From Blattabacterium cuenoti (lineage in GTDB: Bacteria > Bacteroidota > Bacteroidia > Flavobacteriales > Blattabacteriaceae): a stretch of DNA of 64,000 bases. Positions 9,517 to 17,067 of this stretch are shown here, piece after piece. The notes beneath the pieces are model-generated. The model ran no database searches, was not told where the DNA came from, and saw nothing but the letters and a program-made list of their open reading frames with translations. Position numbers and translations under genes: made by a program. The stretch covers positions 515,017 through 579,016 of the forward strand of contig NZ_CP059185.1 in assembly GCF_014251315.1 (NCBI RefSeq). The letters run 5' to 3'. How positions within the stretch are numbered: the stretch's first letter is position 1; every line of letters starts with the position of its first letter.

Positions 9517-9536
9517 AATCCATATTTTTATGGATT
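9517..9536 (+). terminator. Possible hairpin terminator after leuS
   Basis: An 8-bp perfect inverted repeat (AATCCATA / TATGGATT) with a 4-base T loop lies 32 bp after the leuS stop. The stem is weak (two G-C pairs) and is followed by AAAA rather than a clear T-run on the plus strand, so a terminator role is only a suggestion. Confidence 0.3.
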
Positions 9537-9555
9537 AAAATTTATACATAAAACG

Positions 9556-9563
9556 TAGATTTG
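9556..9563 (+). promoter_or_regulatory. Candidate Bacteroidota -7 promoter element upstream of gdh
   Basis: The sequence TAGATTTG matches the Bacteroidota -7 consensus TAnnTTTG exactly and lies 65 bp upstream of the gdh start. No clear -33 TTG partner is visible. In DNA this A/T-rich an 8-mer of this kind also arises by chance, so confidence is low. Confidence 0.3.
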
Positions 9564-9628
9564 TACTCGATAATGTAGCATTCATTTTTGTATTTTTCAT
9601 TCTATAGAAATGTGTAAAAACTTTTTTT

Positions 9629-11059
9629 ATGTCAAAAAACCAAAATAAAACTGGTGCATATAGTTTTTTTAATTGTATAGAAAAAAATTTTGATAAAGCT
9701 GCACGATTTATTTCTTCTATTGAAAAAGGTCTTTTAGAACAAATTAAAGCTTGCAATGCTGTATATCGAATGCATTTTCCTGTGAAAATAGGAAAAGAAA
9801 TTAGAGTCATTGAAGCGTATAGAGTTCAACATTCTCATCATAAACTTCCTTGTAAAGGAGGGATTCGATATAGTATTAAAGTTAATCAAGATGAAGTTAT
9901 GACTTTAGCTGCTTTAATGACCTATAAATGTGCTATAGTTGATGTCCCTTTTGGAGGAGCTAAAGGTGGAATAAAAATTGATCCTCAAACTATATCAGCA
10001 GAAAATATAGAAAAGATAACACGACGTTATACCTCTGAATTAATTAAAAAAAATTTTATTGGACCGGGAATAGATGTTCCTGCTCCTGATTATGGAACTG
10101 GAGAAAGAGAAATGAGTTGGATTTTTGATACTTTTTTATCTCTTCGTTCTGGAGACGTGGATGCATTAGCTTGTGTTACAGGAAAACCCGTTTCTCAAGG
10201 AGGAGTCAGAGGAAGAAAAGAAGCAACAGGATTAGGCGTTTTTTATGGAATAAGAGAATTATGTCATGTGAAAGAAGATATGTATTCTGTTGGTCTTGAT
10301 GTTGGATTAGTGGGAAAAAAAATTATCATACAAGGATTAGGAAATGTTGGGTATCATGCGGCCACTTTTTTTCATGAATCAGGAGCTCTAATAATAGCTT
10401 TAGCAGAAAGGGAAGGTGCTATTTATAATGAAAAAGGATTAAATGTATCCAAAGTTTTTTCACATTTAAAAAACACTGGATCTATATTAAATTTCCCAGA
10501 ATCAAAAAATATAGAGAATACAGAAAAGGCCTTAGAATTAGAATGTGATATTTTAATACCAGCAGCGTTAGAAAACGTGATTCATAAAAATAATGCGAAT
10601 CGTATTAAAGCTAAAATTATTGGAGAAGCAGCAAATGGACCTATAACTCCTGAGGCTGATGAAATATTGGAGAAAAAGGGAGTAATTATTGTTCCTGATA
10701 TTTATTTAAATGCAGGAGGAGTTACTGTTTCTTATTTTGAATGGCTAAAAAATTTAAGTCATGTCCGTTATGGACGTATGGAAAAAAAATTTAGCGAAAA
10801 TATGAATACAGAATTATTACAAGTTATAGAAACAATATGCAAAAAAAAGATTTTAACAGAAGAAAAAAAAATTATTTTAAGAGGACCAAGAGAAATAGAT
10901 TTAGTACGTAGCGGATTGGAAGATACAATGATCAATGGATTTCACAAAATCCGTGATTTAAAAAAATCATCAAAAATAGAAAACATGCGTACTGCAGCAT
11001 TTGTACTAGCTATAAATAAAATTATAGATTCTTATGAAAAACTAGGAATTTTTCCATAA
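9629..11059 (+). CDS. gdhA: Glutamate dehydrogenase (Glu/Leu/Phe/Val dehydrogenase family)
   Basis: Interconverts glutamate with 2-oxoglutarate plus ammonia. In cockroach symbionts this enzyme is thought to be central to nitrogen recycling and to feeding amino acids into the TCA cycle; whether it uses NAD or NADP is not decidable here. It has 476 residues. Visible motifs are the substrate site 'KGGIRY' (76-81), the catalytic-lysine segment ending 'TYKCAIVDVPFGGAKGG' (Lys100 is the likely catalytic residue), 'GPGIDVPAPDYGTGEREM' and the Rossmann motif 'GLGNVG'. The preferred start is ATG 9629. pyrH follows 40 bp downstream. A -7 promoter-like element precedes it at 9556. Confidence 0.95.
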   Translation: MSKNQNKTGAYSFFNCIEKNFDKAARFISSIEKGLLEQIKACNAVYRMHFPVKIGKEIRVIEAYRVQHSHHKLPCKGGIRYSIKVNQDEVMTLAALMTYKCAIVDVPFGGAKGGIKIDPQTISAENIEKITRRYTSELIKKNFIGPGIDVPAPDYGTGEREMSWIFDTFLSLRSGDVDALACVTGKPVSQGGVRGRKEATGLGVFYGIRELCHVKEDMYSVGLDVGLVGKKIIIQGLGNVGYHAATFFHESGALIIALAEREGAIYNEKGLNVSKVFSHLKNTGSILNFPESKNIENTEKALELECDILIPAALENVIHKNNANRIKAKIIGEAANGPITPEADEILEKKGVIIVPDIYLNAGGVTVSYFEWLKNLSHVRYGRMEKKFSENMNTELLQVIETICKKKILTEEKKIILRGPREIDLVRSGLEDTMINGFHKIRDLKKSSKIENMRTAAFVLAINKIIDSYEKLGIFP

Positions 11060-11099
11060 CATACTTTATTCTGAAAAAAACGATAAAAATATATTTTTC

Positions 11100-11816
11100 A
11101 TGAAGTACAAAAGATTATTATTGAAATTGAGTGGAGAAGCTCTGATGGGAGATAACGAATTCGGACTTCATTCTACTCGTCTTCAACAATATGCTGAAGA
11201 AGTAAAAAAAGTCGTGGATATGGGAGCTCAAGTGGCTATAGTTATTGGAGGAGGGAATATATTTAGAGGATTTTCTAGAATAAAGGAAAAAGCTATTAAT
11301 CGTATTGAAGGAGATTACATGGGGATGTTAGCTACCGTTATTAACGGTATAGCCTTTCAATCATATTTAGAAAATGTAGGAATATGTGCCTATATTCAAA
11401 CAGCTATTAGAATGGATGAAATTGCGGAACCTTTTGGAAAAGATAGAGCGATACACCATCTTGAAAAAGGAAGGGTTGTTATATTTGTAGCAGGGTTAGG
11501 AAATCCTTATTTTACTACAGATACAGCCGCTGTTTTACGTGCTATTGAAATAAAAGCGGATGTATTATTAAAAGGAACCAGAGTAGATGGCATTTACACA
11601 ACAGATCCAGAAAAAGATAAATATGCTAAAAAACTCAAAAACATATCTTTTGACATGGCATATAAAATGAGAATTCAAGTAATGGATCAAACCGCTTTTA
11701 TTTTAGGAAATGAAAATGATTTACCGATTATTATTTTTGATATTAATAGAAAAGGAAATTTTAAAAAAGTAATTTCTGGAGAAGAAATAGGAACTATGGT
11801 TTCTAAAAAAAAATAA
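11100..11816 (+). CDS. pyrH: Uridylate (UMP) kinase
   Basis: Phosphorylates UMP to UDP in pyrimidine nucleotide synthesis. The 238-residue amino-acid-kinase-fold protein shows 'LLKLSGEALMG' at the N terminus, the glycine-rich 'VIGGGNIFRG' loop and the 'DTAAVLRAIEIKADVLLKGT' segment, all typical of the hexameric bacterial UMP kinase. It is followed after 4 bp by frr, the widespread pyrH-frr pairing, and then by asnS and rpoN with almost no spacing, so pyrH-frr-asnS-rpoN is probably one transcription unit. Confidence 0.96.
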   Translation: MKYKRLLLKLSGEALMGDNEFGLHSTRLQQYAEEVKKVVDMGAQVAIVIGGGNIFRGFSRIKEKAINRIEGDYMGMLATVINGIAFQSYLENVGICAYIQTAIRMDEIAEPFGKDRAIHHLEKGRVVIFVAGLGNPYFTTDTAAVLRAIEIKADVLLKGTRVDGIYTTDPEKDKYAKKLKNISFDMAYKMRIQVMDQTAFILGNENDLPIIIFDINRKGNFKKVISGEEIGTMVSKKK

Positions 11817-11820
11817 AATT

Positions 11821-12375
11821 ATGGATGAATTAAACAACATTTTTTCCTCTTGCAAGGAAGATATGGAGGCAATTTTGAAAAAACTGAAAAAAGAAATTCA
11901 TCGTATTCGATTAGGCAGTAAATCTGTCTCTTCTTTTTTAGAAAAAATAAAAATAAAATGTTATGGAACTTTTTTACCACTTATAGAAGTAGCCAATATT
12001 TCTATTATAGATAATATGAATATTTCTATTCATCCTTGGGATTGTTCTATTATTTCATCTATAGATAAAGCTATTATTGATGCTAATTTAGGTTTTATTC
12101 CGACAAATAAAGGAGATTCTATTCATATACATTTACCTGTAATTACAGAAGAAAGTAGAAAAAATATGATAAAAAAAATCAAGTTACAAACAGAAGATGC
12201 AAAAGTTTTTGTAAGAAAAATTAGAAAAAAAAATAATCAACATGTAAAAAAATTAAAGATATCAGAAGATGTTTCTAAAATAGGAGAAAATCGTATACAA
12301 AAAATAACGAATGAATATATACAAAAAATAGAAAATTTCTTTCTTCATAAAGAAAAAGAAATATTAAAATGGTAA
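11821..12375 (+). CDS. frr: Ribosome recycling factor
   Basis: Acts with EF-G to split post-termination ribosomes. At 184 residues it has the usual family length. The core 'RLGSKSVSSFLEKIKIKCYG...VANISIIDNMNISIHPWD' aligns with the RRF pattern 'RTGRAxPxxLdxixVxYYG', but several usually invariant positions have changed: RTGRA is RLGSK here, and the region is otherwise divergent. The C-terminal helix with 'KIGENRIQKITNEYI' corresponds to the normal 'DxxxxxxxxIQKxTDxYI' end. The gene overlaps asnS by 7 bp. The call is firm from synteny and fold pattern; the divergence is typical of relaxed selection in endosymbionts. Confidence 0.92.
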   Translation: MDELNNIFSSCKEDMEAILKKLKKEIHRIRLGSKSVSSFLEKIKIKCYGTFLPLIEVANISIIDNMNISIHPWDCSIISSIDKAIIDANLGFIPTNKGDSIHIHLPVITEESRKNMIKKIKLQTEDAKVFVRKIRKKNNQHVKKLKISEDVSKIGENRIQKITNEYIQKIENFFLHKEKEILKW

Positions 12376-13769
12376 GAAAATATTCAGTCAAAGAATTATT
12401 AAATAAAGGAAAATTTTTCATAAATCAAAAAGTATTAGTTGAAGGATGGATCCGCTCTTTTCGTTCTTCTATTTTCATTATTTTAAATGATGGATCTACA
12501 ATTAAAAATCTACAAATTATTTTGTCCAAAAAATTGGATAAAATAATTATAAAAAAAATAACAATTGGAAGTTCAATTAGAGTTATAGGGATCGTAAAAA
12601 AAAGTATTGGTAAAAAACAATATATTGAACTTCAATCTTTAGATATAACTATATATGAATCAGTAAATCCAGAAATTCTTCAAAAATCTATTTTGCAACC
12701 TAAAAAGCATAGTTTTAAAAAACTTCGTGAACAGGCTCATTTACGTTTTCGAACAAACATTTTTAGTTGTATTATGCGAATTCGTCATCATGTTGCTTTT
12801 TGTATTCATAAATATTTTCATGAACATGGTTTTTTTTATCTTCATACTCCAATTATTACTACTTCAAATTGTGAAGGAACCGGAAAAATGTTTCAGATTA
12901 CAACTATGGATTTTAAAAATAAACCAATAGATTATGAAAAAGATTTTTTTAAATGTAAAACTTATCTTAGTGTATCTGGACAATTAGAAGCAGAAACCGC
13001 TTCTTTGGGATTAGGAAAGGTGTATACTTTTGGTCCTGTGTTTAGAGCTGAAAACTCCAATACTTCTAGACATTTATCGGAATTTTGGATGATTGAACCG
13101 GAAATTGCTTTTTATCACTTAGAAGAAAATATAAATTTAGCTGAAGATTTTTTAAAGTTTATTATCAAATACATTATTGAAAATAGCATAGAAGATTTGG
13201 TGTTTTTAAATCAATATTTGGAAAAATGGAACGAAAAGAAAAAAAACTACCTTTTAGAAAAACTAGAACTTATCTTAAAATTTCCATTTAAGAAAATTAG
13301 TTATACAGAAGCTGTAAAAATTCTTGATCAAGAAAAAAATGTAAAATTCTTACACCCAATTACTTGGGGAATGGATTTACAATCTGAGCATGAACAATAT
13401 TTGGTCGATAAATATTTTAAAATTCCTGTAATTGTATTTGATTATCCTTGTAGCATTAAAGCTTTTTATATGCGCATAAATGATGACGGAAAAACTGTTA
13501 GAGCTATGGATGTTTTATTTCCTGAAATAGGAGAAATTATTGGAGGATCTCAAAGAGAAGAACGTTATGATATATTATTGAAACGGATGAAAGATACAAA
13601 TACAGACGAAAATAAACTTTGGTGGTATTTAGATACACGTCGTTTTGGTTCTGTTCCTCATAGTGGATTTGGGTTAGGTTTTGATCGTTTAGTTCAATTT
13701 ATCACAGGAATGAATAACATTCGTGATGTTATCCCATTTCCTAGGACTCCAAACAATGCAGAATTTTAA
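12369..13769 (+). CDS. asnS: Asparaginyl-tRNA synthetase
   Basis: Class IIb synthetase that charges tRNA-Asn; 466 residues, usual for bacteria. An N-terminal OB-fold anticodon-binding domain (about 1-110, 'VLVEGWIRSFRS...FIILNDGS') is followed by the class II catalytic core: motif 2 region 'VYTFGPVFRAENSNTSRHLSEFWMIEPEIAF' is read in two parts here, and the C-terminal motif 3 is 'GFGLGFDRLVQFITGM'. The Asn-type insertion and ending 'RDVIPFPRTP' separate it from AspS. It overlaps frr by 7 bp and ends 3 bp before rpoN. Confidence 0.95.
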   Translation: MVRKYSVKELLNKGKFFINQKVLVEGWIRSFRSSIFIILNDGSTIKNLQIILSKKLDKIIIKKITIGSSIRVIGIVKKSIGKKQYIELQSLDITIYESVNPEILQKSILQPKKHSFKKLREQAHLRFRTNIFSCIMRIRHHVAFCIHKYFHEHGFFYLHTPIITTSNCEGTGKMFQITTMDFKNKPIDYEKDFFKCKTYLSVSGQLEAETASLGLGKVYTFGPVFRAENSNTSRHLSEFWMIEPEIAFYHLEENINLAEDFLKFIIKYIIENSIEDLVFLNQYLEKWNEKKKNYLLEKLELILKFPFKKISYTEAVKILDQEKNVKFLHPITWGMDLQSEHEQYLVDKYFKIPVIVFDYPCSIKAFYMRINDDGKTVRAMDVLFPEIGEIIGGSQREERYDILLKRMKDTNTDENKLWWYLDTRRFGSVPHSGFGLGFDRLVQFITGMNNIRDVIPFPRTPNNAEF

Positions 13770-13772
13770 AAC

Positions 13773-15215
13773 ATGTTGAAACAACAGTTATTACAAAAAG
13801 GGCAACATAAGCTTTCTCCACAACAAATCAGATTAATGAAATTAGTTCAATTATCTACTTTAGATTTTGAACAAAGAGTTCAACAAGAATTGGAAGAAAA
13901 TCCAGCTTTAGAATTAGAAGAAGAAGAAAATTGTTCGGACTTAGAAGAGTATTCGGATACATTAGAAAATGAGGTAAATCTTACAGAAGATCAAAATATT
14001 TCACCTGAAATTGATGAATATTTTAGTGATGATGAAATAGAAGATTTTAAAATTAATAGCCAAAATTATACTATGAAAAAGTATATTCCTATTATTTCCG
14101 GAATTTCTTTTCAAGAATATTTAAAAAATCAATTGCATACATTTCATTTAAATGAAAAAGATTTATTAATTGCTGATTTTATATTAGGAAATATAGATGA
14201 TGATGGTTATATTAGAAGAAAAATTACATCTATAGTGGACGATATTTTTCTAATACTTGGAATATTTGTTTCTAAAGAAAAAGTTGAAAAGTTACTTGTA
14301 AATTATATACAAAAACTAGATCCTATAGGTGTAGGATCCAGAAATCTACAAGAATGTTTGTTGATTCAATTAGATCAAAAAAAGATCACTCAAGAAGTTT
14401 TTTTATCGAAAAAAATCATACAAAATTATTTTGAATCTTTTGTAAAAAAACATTATAAAAAATTACAAAAAAAATTGGGGATAACAAAAAAAAATTTAAA
14501 AATAGCTATTGATCAAATAAAAAAATTAAATCCTAAACCAGGTAAAATTTACTCTGATAATACTAAAAATTTGGATCATATTATTCCGGATTTTAATATT
14601 TATATTTCAGATGAAAAATTAGAACTTTCTATAAATCAAAGAAATATTCCAGAATTAAAAGTATCATCTTTATATTTAGATATGTTAAGATCTTATAAAA
14701 AAAATATAAAGAGAAATGAAAAAACGATTGTGTTTTTAAAACAAAAAATAGATTCAGCAAAATGGTTTGTCGATGCTATAAAACAACGTCAAAATACATT
14801 GATGCTTATAATGAATGCTATTATGGATTATCAAAAAGAATATTTTTTAACTGGAAATCCAATTAAAATCAAACCTATGATTTTAAAGAATATTTCCAAA
14901 AAAATTGGAGTGGGTATTTCTACTGTTTCGCGTGTAGCTAATAATAAATATGTTAATACACCATATGGAACTTTTTTAATTAAAAGTTTTTTTTCTGAAA
15001 AAATGATAAATCAAGAAGGAAAAGAAATTTCTTCCATTGAAATTAAAAAACTTTTAGGAGAATCAATAGATAAAGAAAATAAAAAAAAACCTTTCACTGA
15101 TGTAAAATTATCCGAAATACTCAAAAAAAAAGGCTATCTAGTAGCTAGAAGAACTATTGCTAAATATAGAGATCAAATGCATATTCCTGTTGCAAGAATG
15201 CGAAAAAATTTATGA
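13773..15215 (+). CDS. rpoN: RNA polymerase sigma-54 factor
   Basis: The 480-residue protein has all three RpoN regions: region I, glutamine-rich 'LSPQQIRLMKLVQLSTLDFEQRVQQELEENP' in the first 45 residues (activator interaction); a variable acidic region II; and the core-binding and DNA-binding domain. The C-terminal RpoN box is intact as 'ARRTIAKYRDQMHIP' and a helix-turn-helix precedes it. Sigma-54 requires an AAA+ enhancer-binding protein to open promoters; none is encoded in this window. It is the last gene of pyrH-frr-asnS-rpoN and overlaps the convergent aldehyde dehydrogenase by 6 bp. Confidence 0.95.
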   Translation: MLKQQLLQKGQHKLSPQQIRLMKLVQLSTLDFEQRVQQELEENPALELEEEENCSDLEEYSDTLENEVNLTEDQNISPEIDEYFSDDEIEDFKINSQNYTMKKYIPIISGISFQEYLKNQLHTFHLNEKDLLIADFILGNIDDDGYIRRKITSIVDDIFLILGIFVSKEKVEKLLVNYIQKLDPIGVGSRNLQECLLIQLDQKKITQEVFLSKKIIQNYFESFVKKHYKKLQKKLGITKKNLKIAIDQIKKLNPKPGKIYSDNTKNLDHIIPDFNIYISDEKLELSINQRNIPELKVSSLYLDMLRSYKKNIKRNEKTIVFLKQKIDSAKWFVDAIKQRQNTLMLIMNAIMDYQKEYFLTGNPIKIKPMILKNISKKIGVGISTVSRVANNKYVNTPYGTFLIKSFFSEKMINQEGKEISSIEIKKLLGESIDKENKKKPFTDVKLSEILKKKGYLVARRTIAKYRDQMHIPVARMRKNL

Positions 15216-16592
15216 TTTTTTTATAATTACAGTTTTCCAATTAGAAAATTCTTTTATAGATAAAGATGACAATTCTCTCCCATATCCGGATTTTTTTACT
15301 CCTCCAAAAGGAAAACGTGAATCTGATTTTACAATTTCATTAATGAAAACCATCCCAGTATCTATTTCTTTTGAAATTTTTTCTGCTTTTTCTAAATCTT
15401 TTGTCCAAATAGAAGCTCCGAGTCCATATGGGGTATTATTGACAATATTAGAAATTGTTTTTTCTTGAGAAAAAGAGGAAACAATTCCTATCGGACCAAA
15501 TATTTCTTCTTTTTGTACTATACAGTTTTCATTTTCTACTCTTAATAAAGAAGGGGAAAAAAAATTACCATCTCTGGTAATTTCTAAACATATTTTTCCT
15601 CCATTCAATATAACATCCTTATATTGTTGATACAGTTTTTCAGATAAATCATTACGAGAAATATAACCTATTTTAGTTGATTTATCATATAAGTTTGCTT
15701 TGTGATATTTTTTCATTTCTTGTATAACTGCATCTATAAAATCATTCATGATTGTTTTATCTACAATAAATCTTTTTGCAGAAAGACATGTCTGTCCTGT
15801 ATTATTCAATCTAGATTCTGTAGCTAATTTTGCTATTTTTTTTATATTTTCTACATCTTTCATCACAACAAATGCGTCATTTCCTCCTAATTCTAAAATA
15901 GATTTTTTAATATATTTTCCAGATAATGATCCTATAATACTCCCAACTAAAGCACTTCCTGTAAAAGTGACTCCTTGTATTACAGGATGTGCTATAACAG
16001 ATTCTATCTTGTTAACATCTATTAATAAAATTTGAAAAGTCCCTTTAGGAAAACCGGATTCTAAAAATATTTTTTCTAAAATTAGAGAAGATTCTGTTGT
16101 ATTAAGAGCTGGTTTAATAAGAATTACATTTCCTAATAATAAATTAGAAATAGTAGATCTTATCGTTTGCCAAATGGGATAATTCCAAGGCATTATTCCT
16201 AATATAGCCCCTATAGATTCAAACTTTACATAAGAAAGTTCATATTCAGTATGAATTTTTTCAAAAAAGATAGATTCTTTTAATTCACAATAATATTTAC
16301 ACAAATTAATACTTTTATTTACTTCTGCATAAGACTGAGTAATGGGTTTTCCCATTTCTTGAGTAATAGAATAAGCTATAAAATCTATAGATTTTTGCAT
16401 ACAAGAATAAAGTTTCATTAAACATTTAATCTTAGAATTAAAGGAATAATTTTTCCATTTATTGTATGCATTATGAGCCTCATTCAATTTAATATTAATA
16501 TTTTTATTAGATAAAAAATAATAAGTTTTTAATACATTATCATCTACAGGATTAATAGTCTGAAACATATCATTTTTTTTAAATTCGGTCAT
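15210..16592 (-). CDS. NAD(P)-dependent aldehyde dehydrogenase, succinate-semialdehyde dehydrogenase-like
   Basis: The 460-residue ALDH-superfamily enzyme oxidises an aldehyde to an acid. Catalytic features are present: 'MPWNYP' with Asn137, 'FTGS', general base Glu234 in 'ELGGND' and nucleophile Cys269 in 'NTGQTC'. The overall length and 'MPWNYPIWQ' context match the YneI/GabD2 type succinate-semialdehyde dehydrogenases common in Bacteroidota, but the true substrate cannot be proven from sequence. No GABA transaminase lies nearby. Its 5' end overlaps the sufE end by 14 bp, so the two are co-transcribed on the minus strand. Confidence 0.88.
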   Translation of the reverse strand: MTEFKKNDMFQTINPVDDNVLKTYYFLSNKNINIKLNEAHNAYNKWKNYSFNSKIKCLMKLYSCMQKSIDFIAYSITQEMGKPITQSYAEVNKSINLCKYYCELKESIFFEKIHTEYELSYVKFESIGAILGIMPWNYPIWQTIRSTISNLLLGNVILIKPALNTTESSLILEKIFLESGFPKGTFQILLIDVNKIESVIAHPVIQGVTFTGSALVGSIIGSLSGKYIKKSILELGGNDAFVVMKDVENIKKIAKLATESRLNNTGQTCLSAKRFIVDKTIMNDFIDAVIQEMKKYHKANLYDKSTKIGYISRNDLSEKLYQQYKDVILNGGKICLEITRDGNFFSPSLLRVENENCIVQKEEIFGPIGIVSSFSQEKTISNIVNNTPYGLGASIWTKDLEKAEKISKEIDTGMVFINEIVKSDSRFPFGGVKKSGYGRELSSLSIKEFSNWKTVIIKKS

Positions 16593-17022
16593 TCAAGCTA
16601 ACAGATATTTTAGCATTAAAGGCTATAGCATAAAATTTTATTTTTTTTAAAAATAAAAGCATTCCATTAGCTCTAATAGGAGATAAGAAAGTTTGAAATC
16701 CTATTTCATAAATAAAATTAGCATTAGAATAAATAATTTCAAAAGGAAAGAGTCCTGAATATACTCGAATCATAAGAGCAGCCATTCCTCTAGGTAATAA
16801 AGCATCACTATCCGCTTCAAAAAAAATACGTGATTCATTCAATTTAGCCTCTAACCAAACTTTGGATTGACATCCATGAATTAATTTATCTTTAGACCTA
16901 AATTCAGGTGATTTTTGAGACATTTTTTTTCCTAAGTCTATCAAATACTCATATTTCTCCTCCCAATTTTTAAGAATTTTAAATTCATTTTTTATTATTT
17001 TTTCTTTTTTGTGTAAAGTCAT
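16579..17022 (-). CDS. sufE: SufE, cysteine desulfuration protein
   Basis: Sulfur-acceptor protein that takes persulfide from the SufS desulfurase and passes it to the SufBCD scaffold for Fe-S cluster assembly. It has 147 residues, and the active cysteine is Cys51 in 'IHGCQSKVWL'. The C-terminal 'SPIRANGM' also matches the family. The other suf genes are not in the window. The gene is 45 bp downstream of metE and overlaps the aldehyde dehydrogenase by 14 bp. Confidence 0.92.
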   Translation of the reverse strand: MTLHKKEKIIKNEFKILKNWEEKYEYLIDLGKKMSQKSPEFRSKDKLIHGCQSKVWLEAKLNESRIFFEADSDALLPRGMAALMIRVYSGLFPFEIIYSNANFIYEIGFQTFLSPIRANGMLLFLKKIKFYAIAFNAKISVSLNDRI

Positions 17023-17067
17023 TTCTAAATTTTTAGATCAACATAAAAATATACACTTTTCTTCTTT

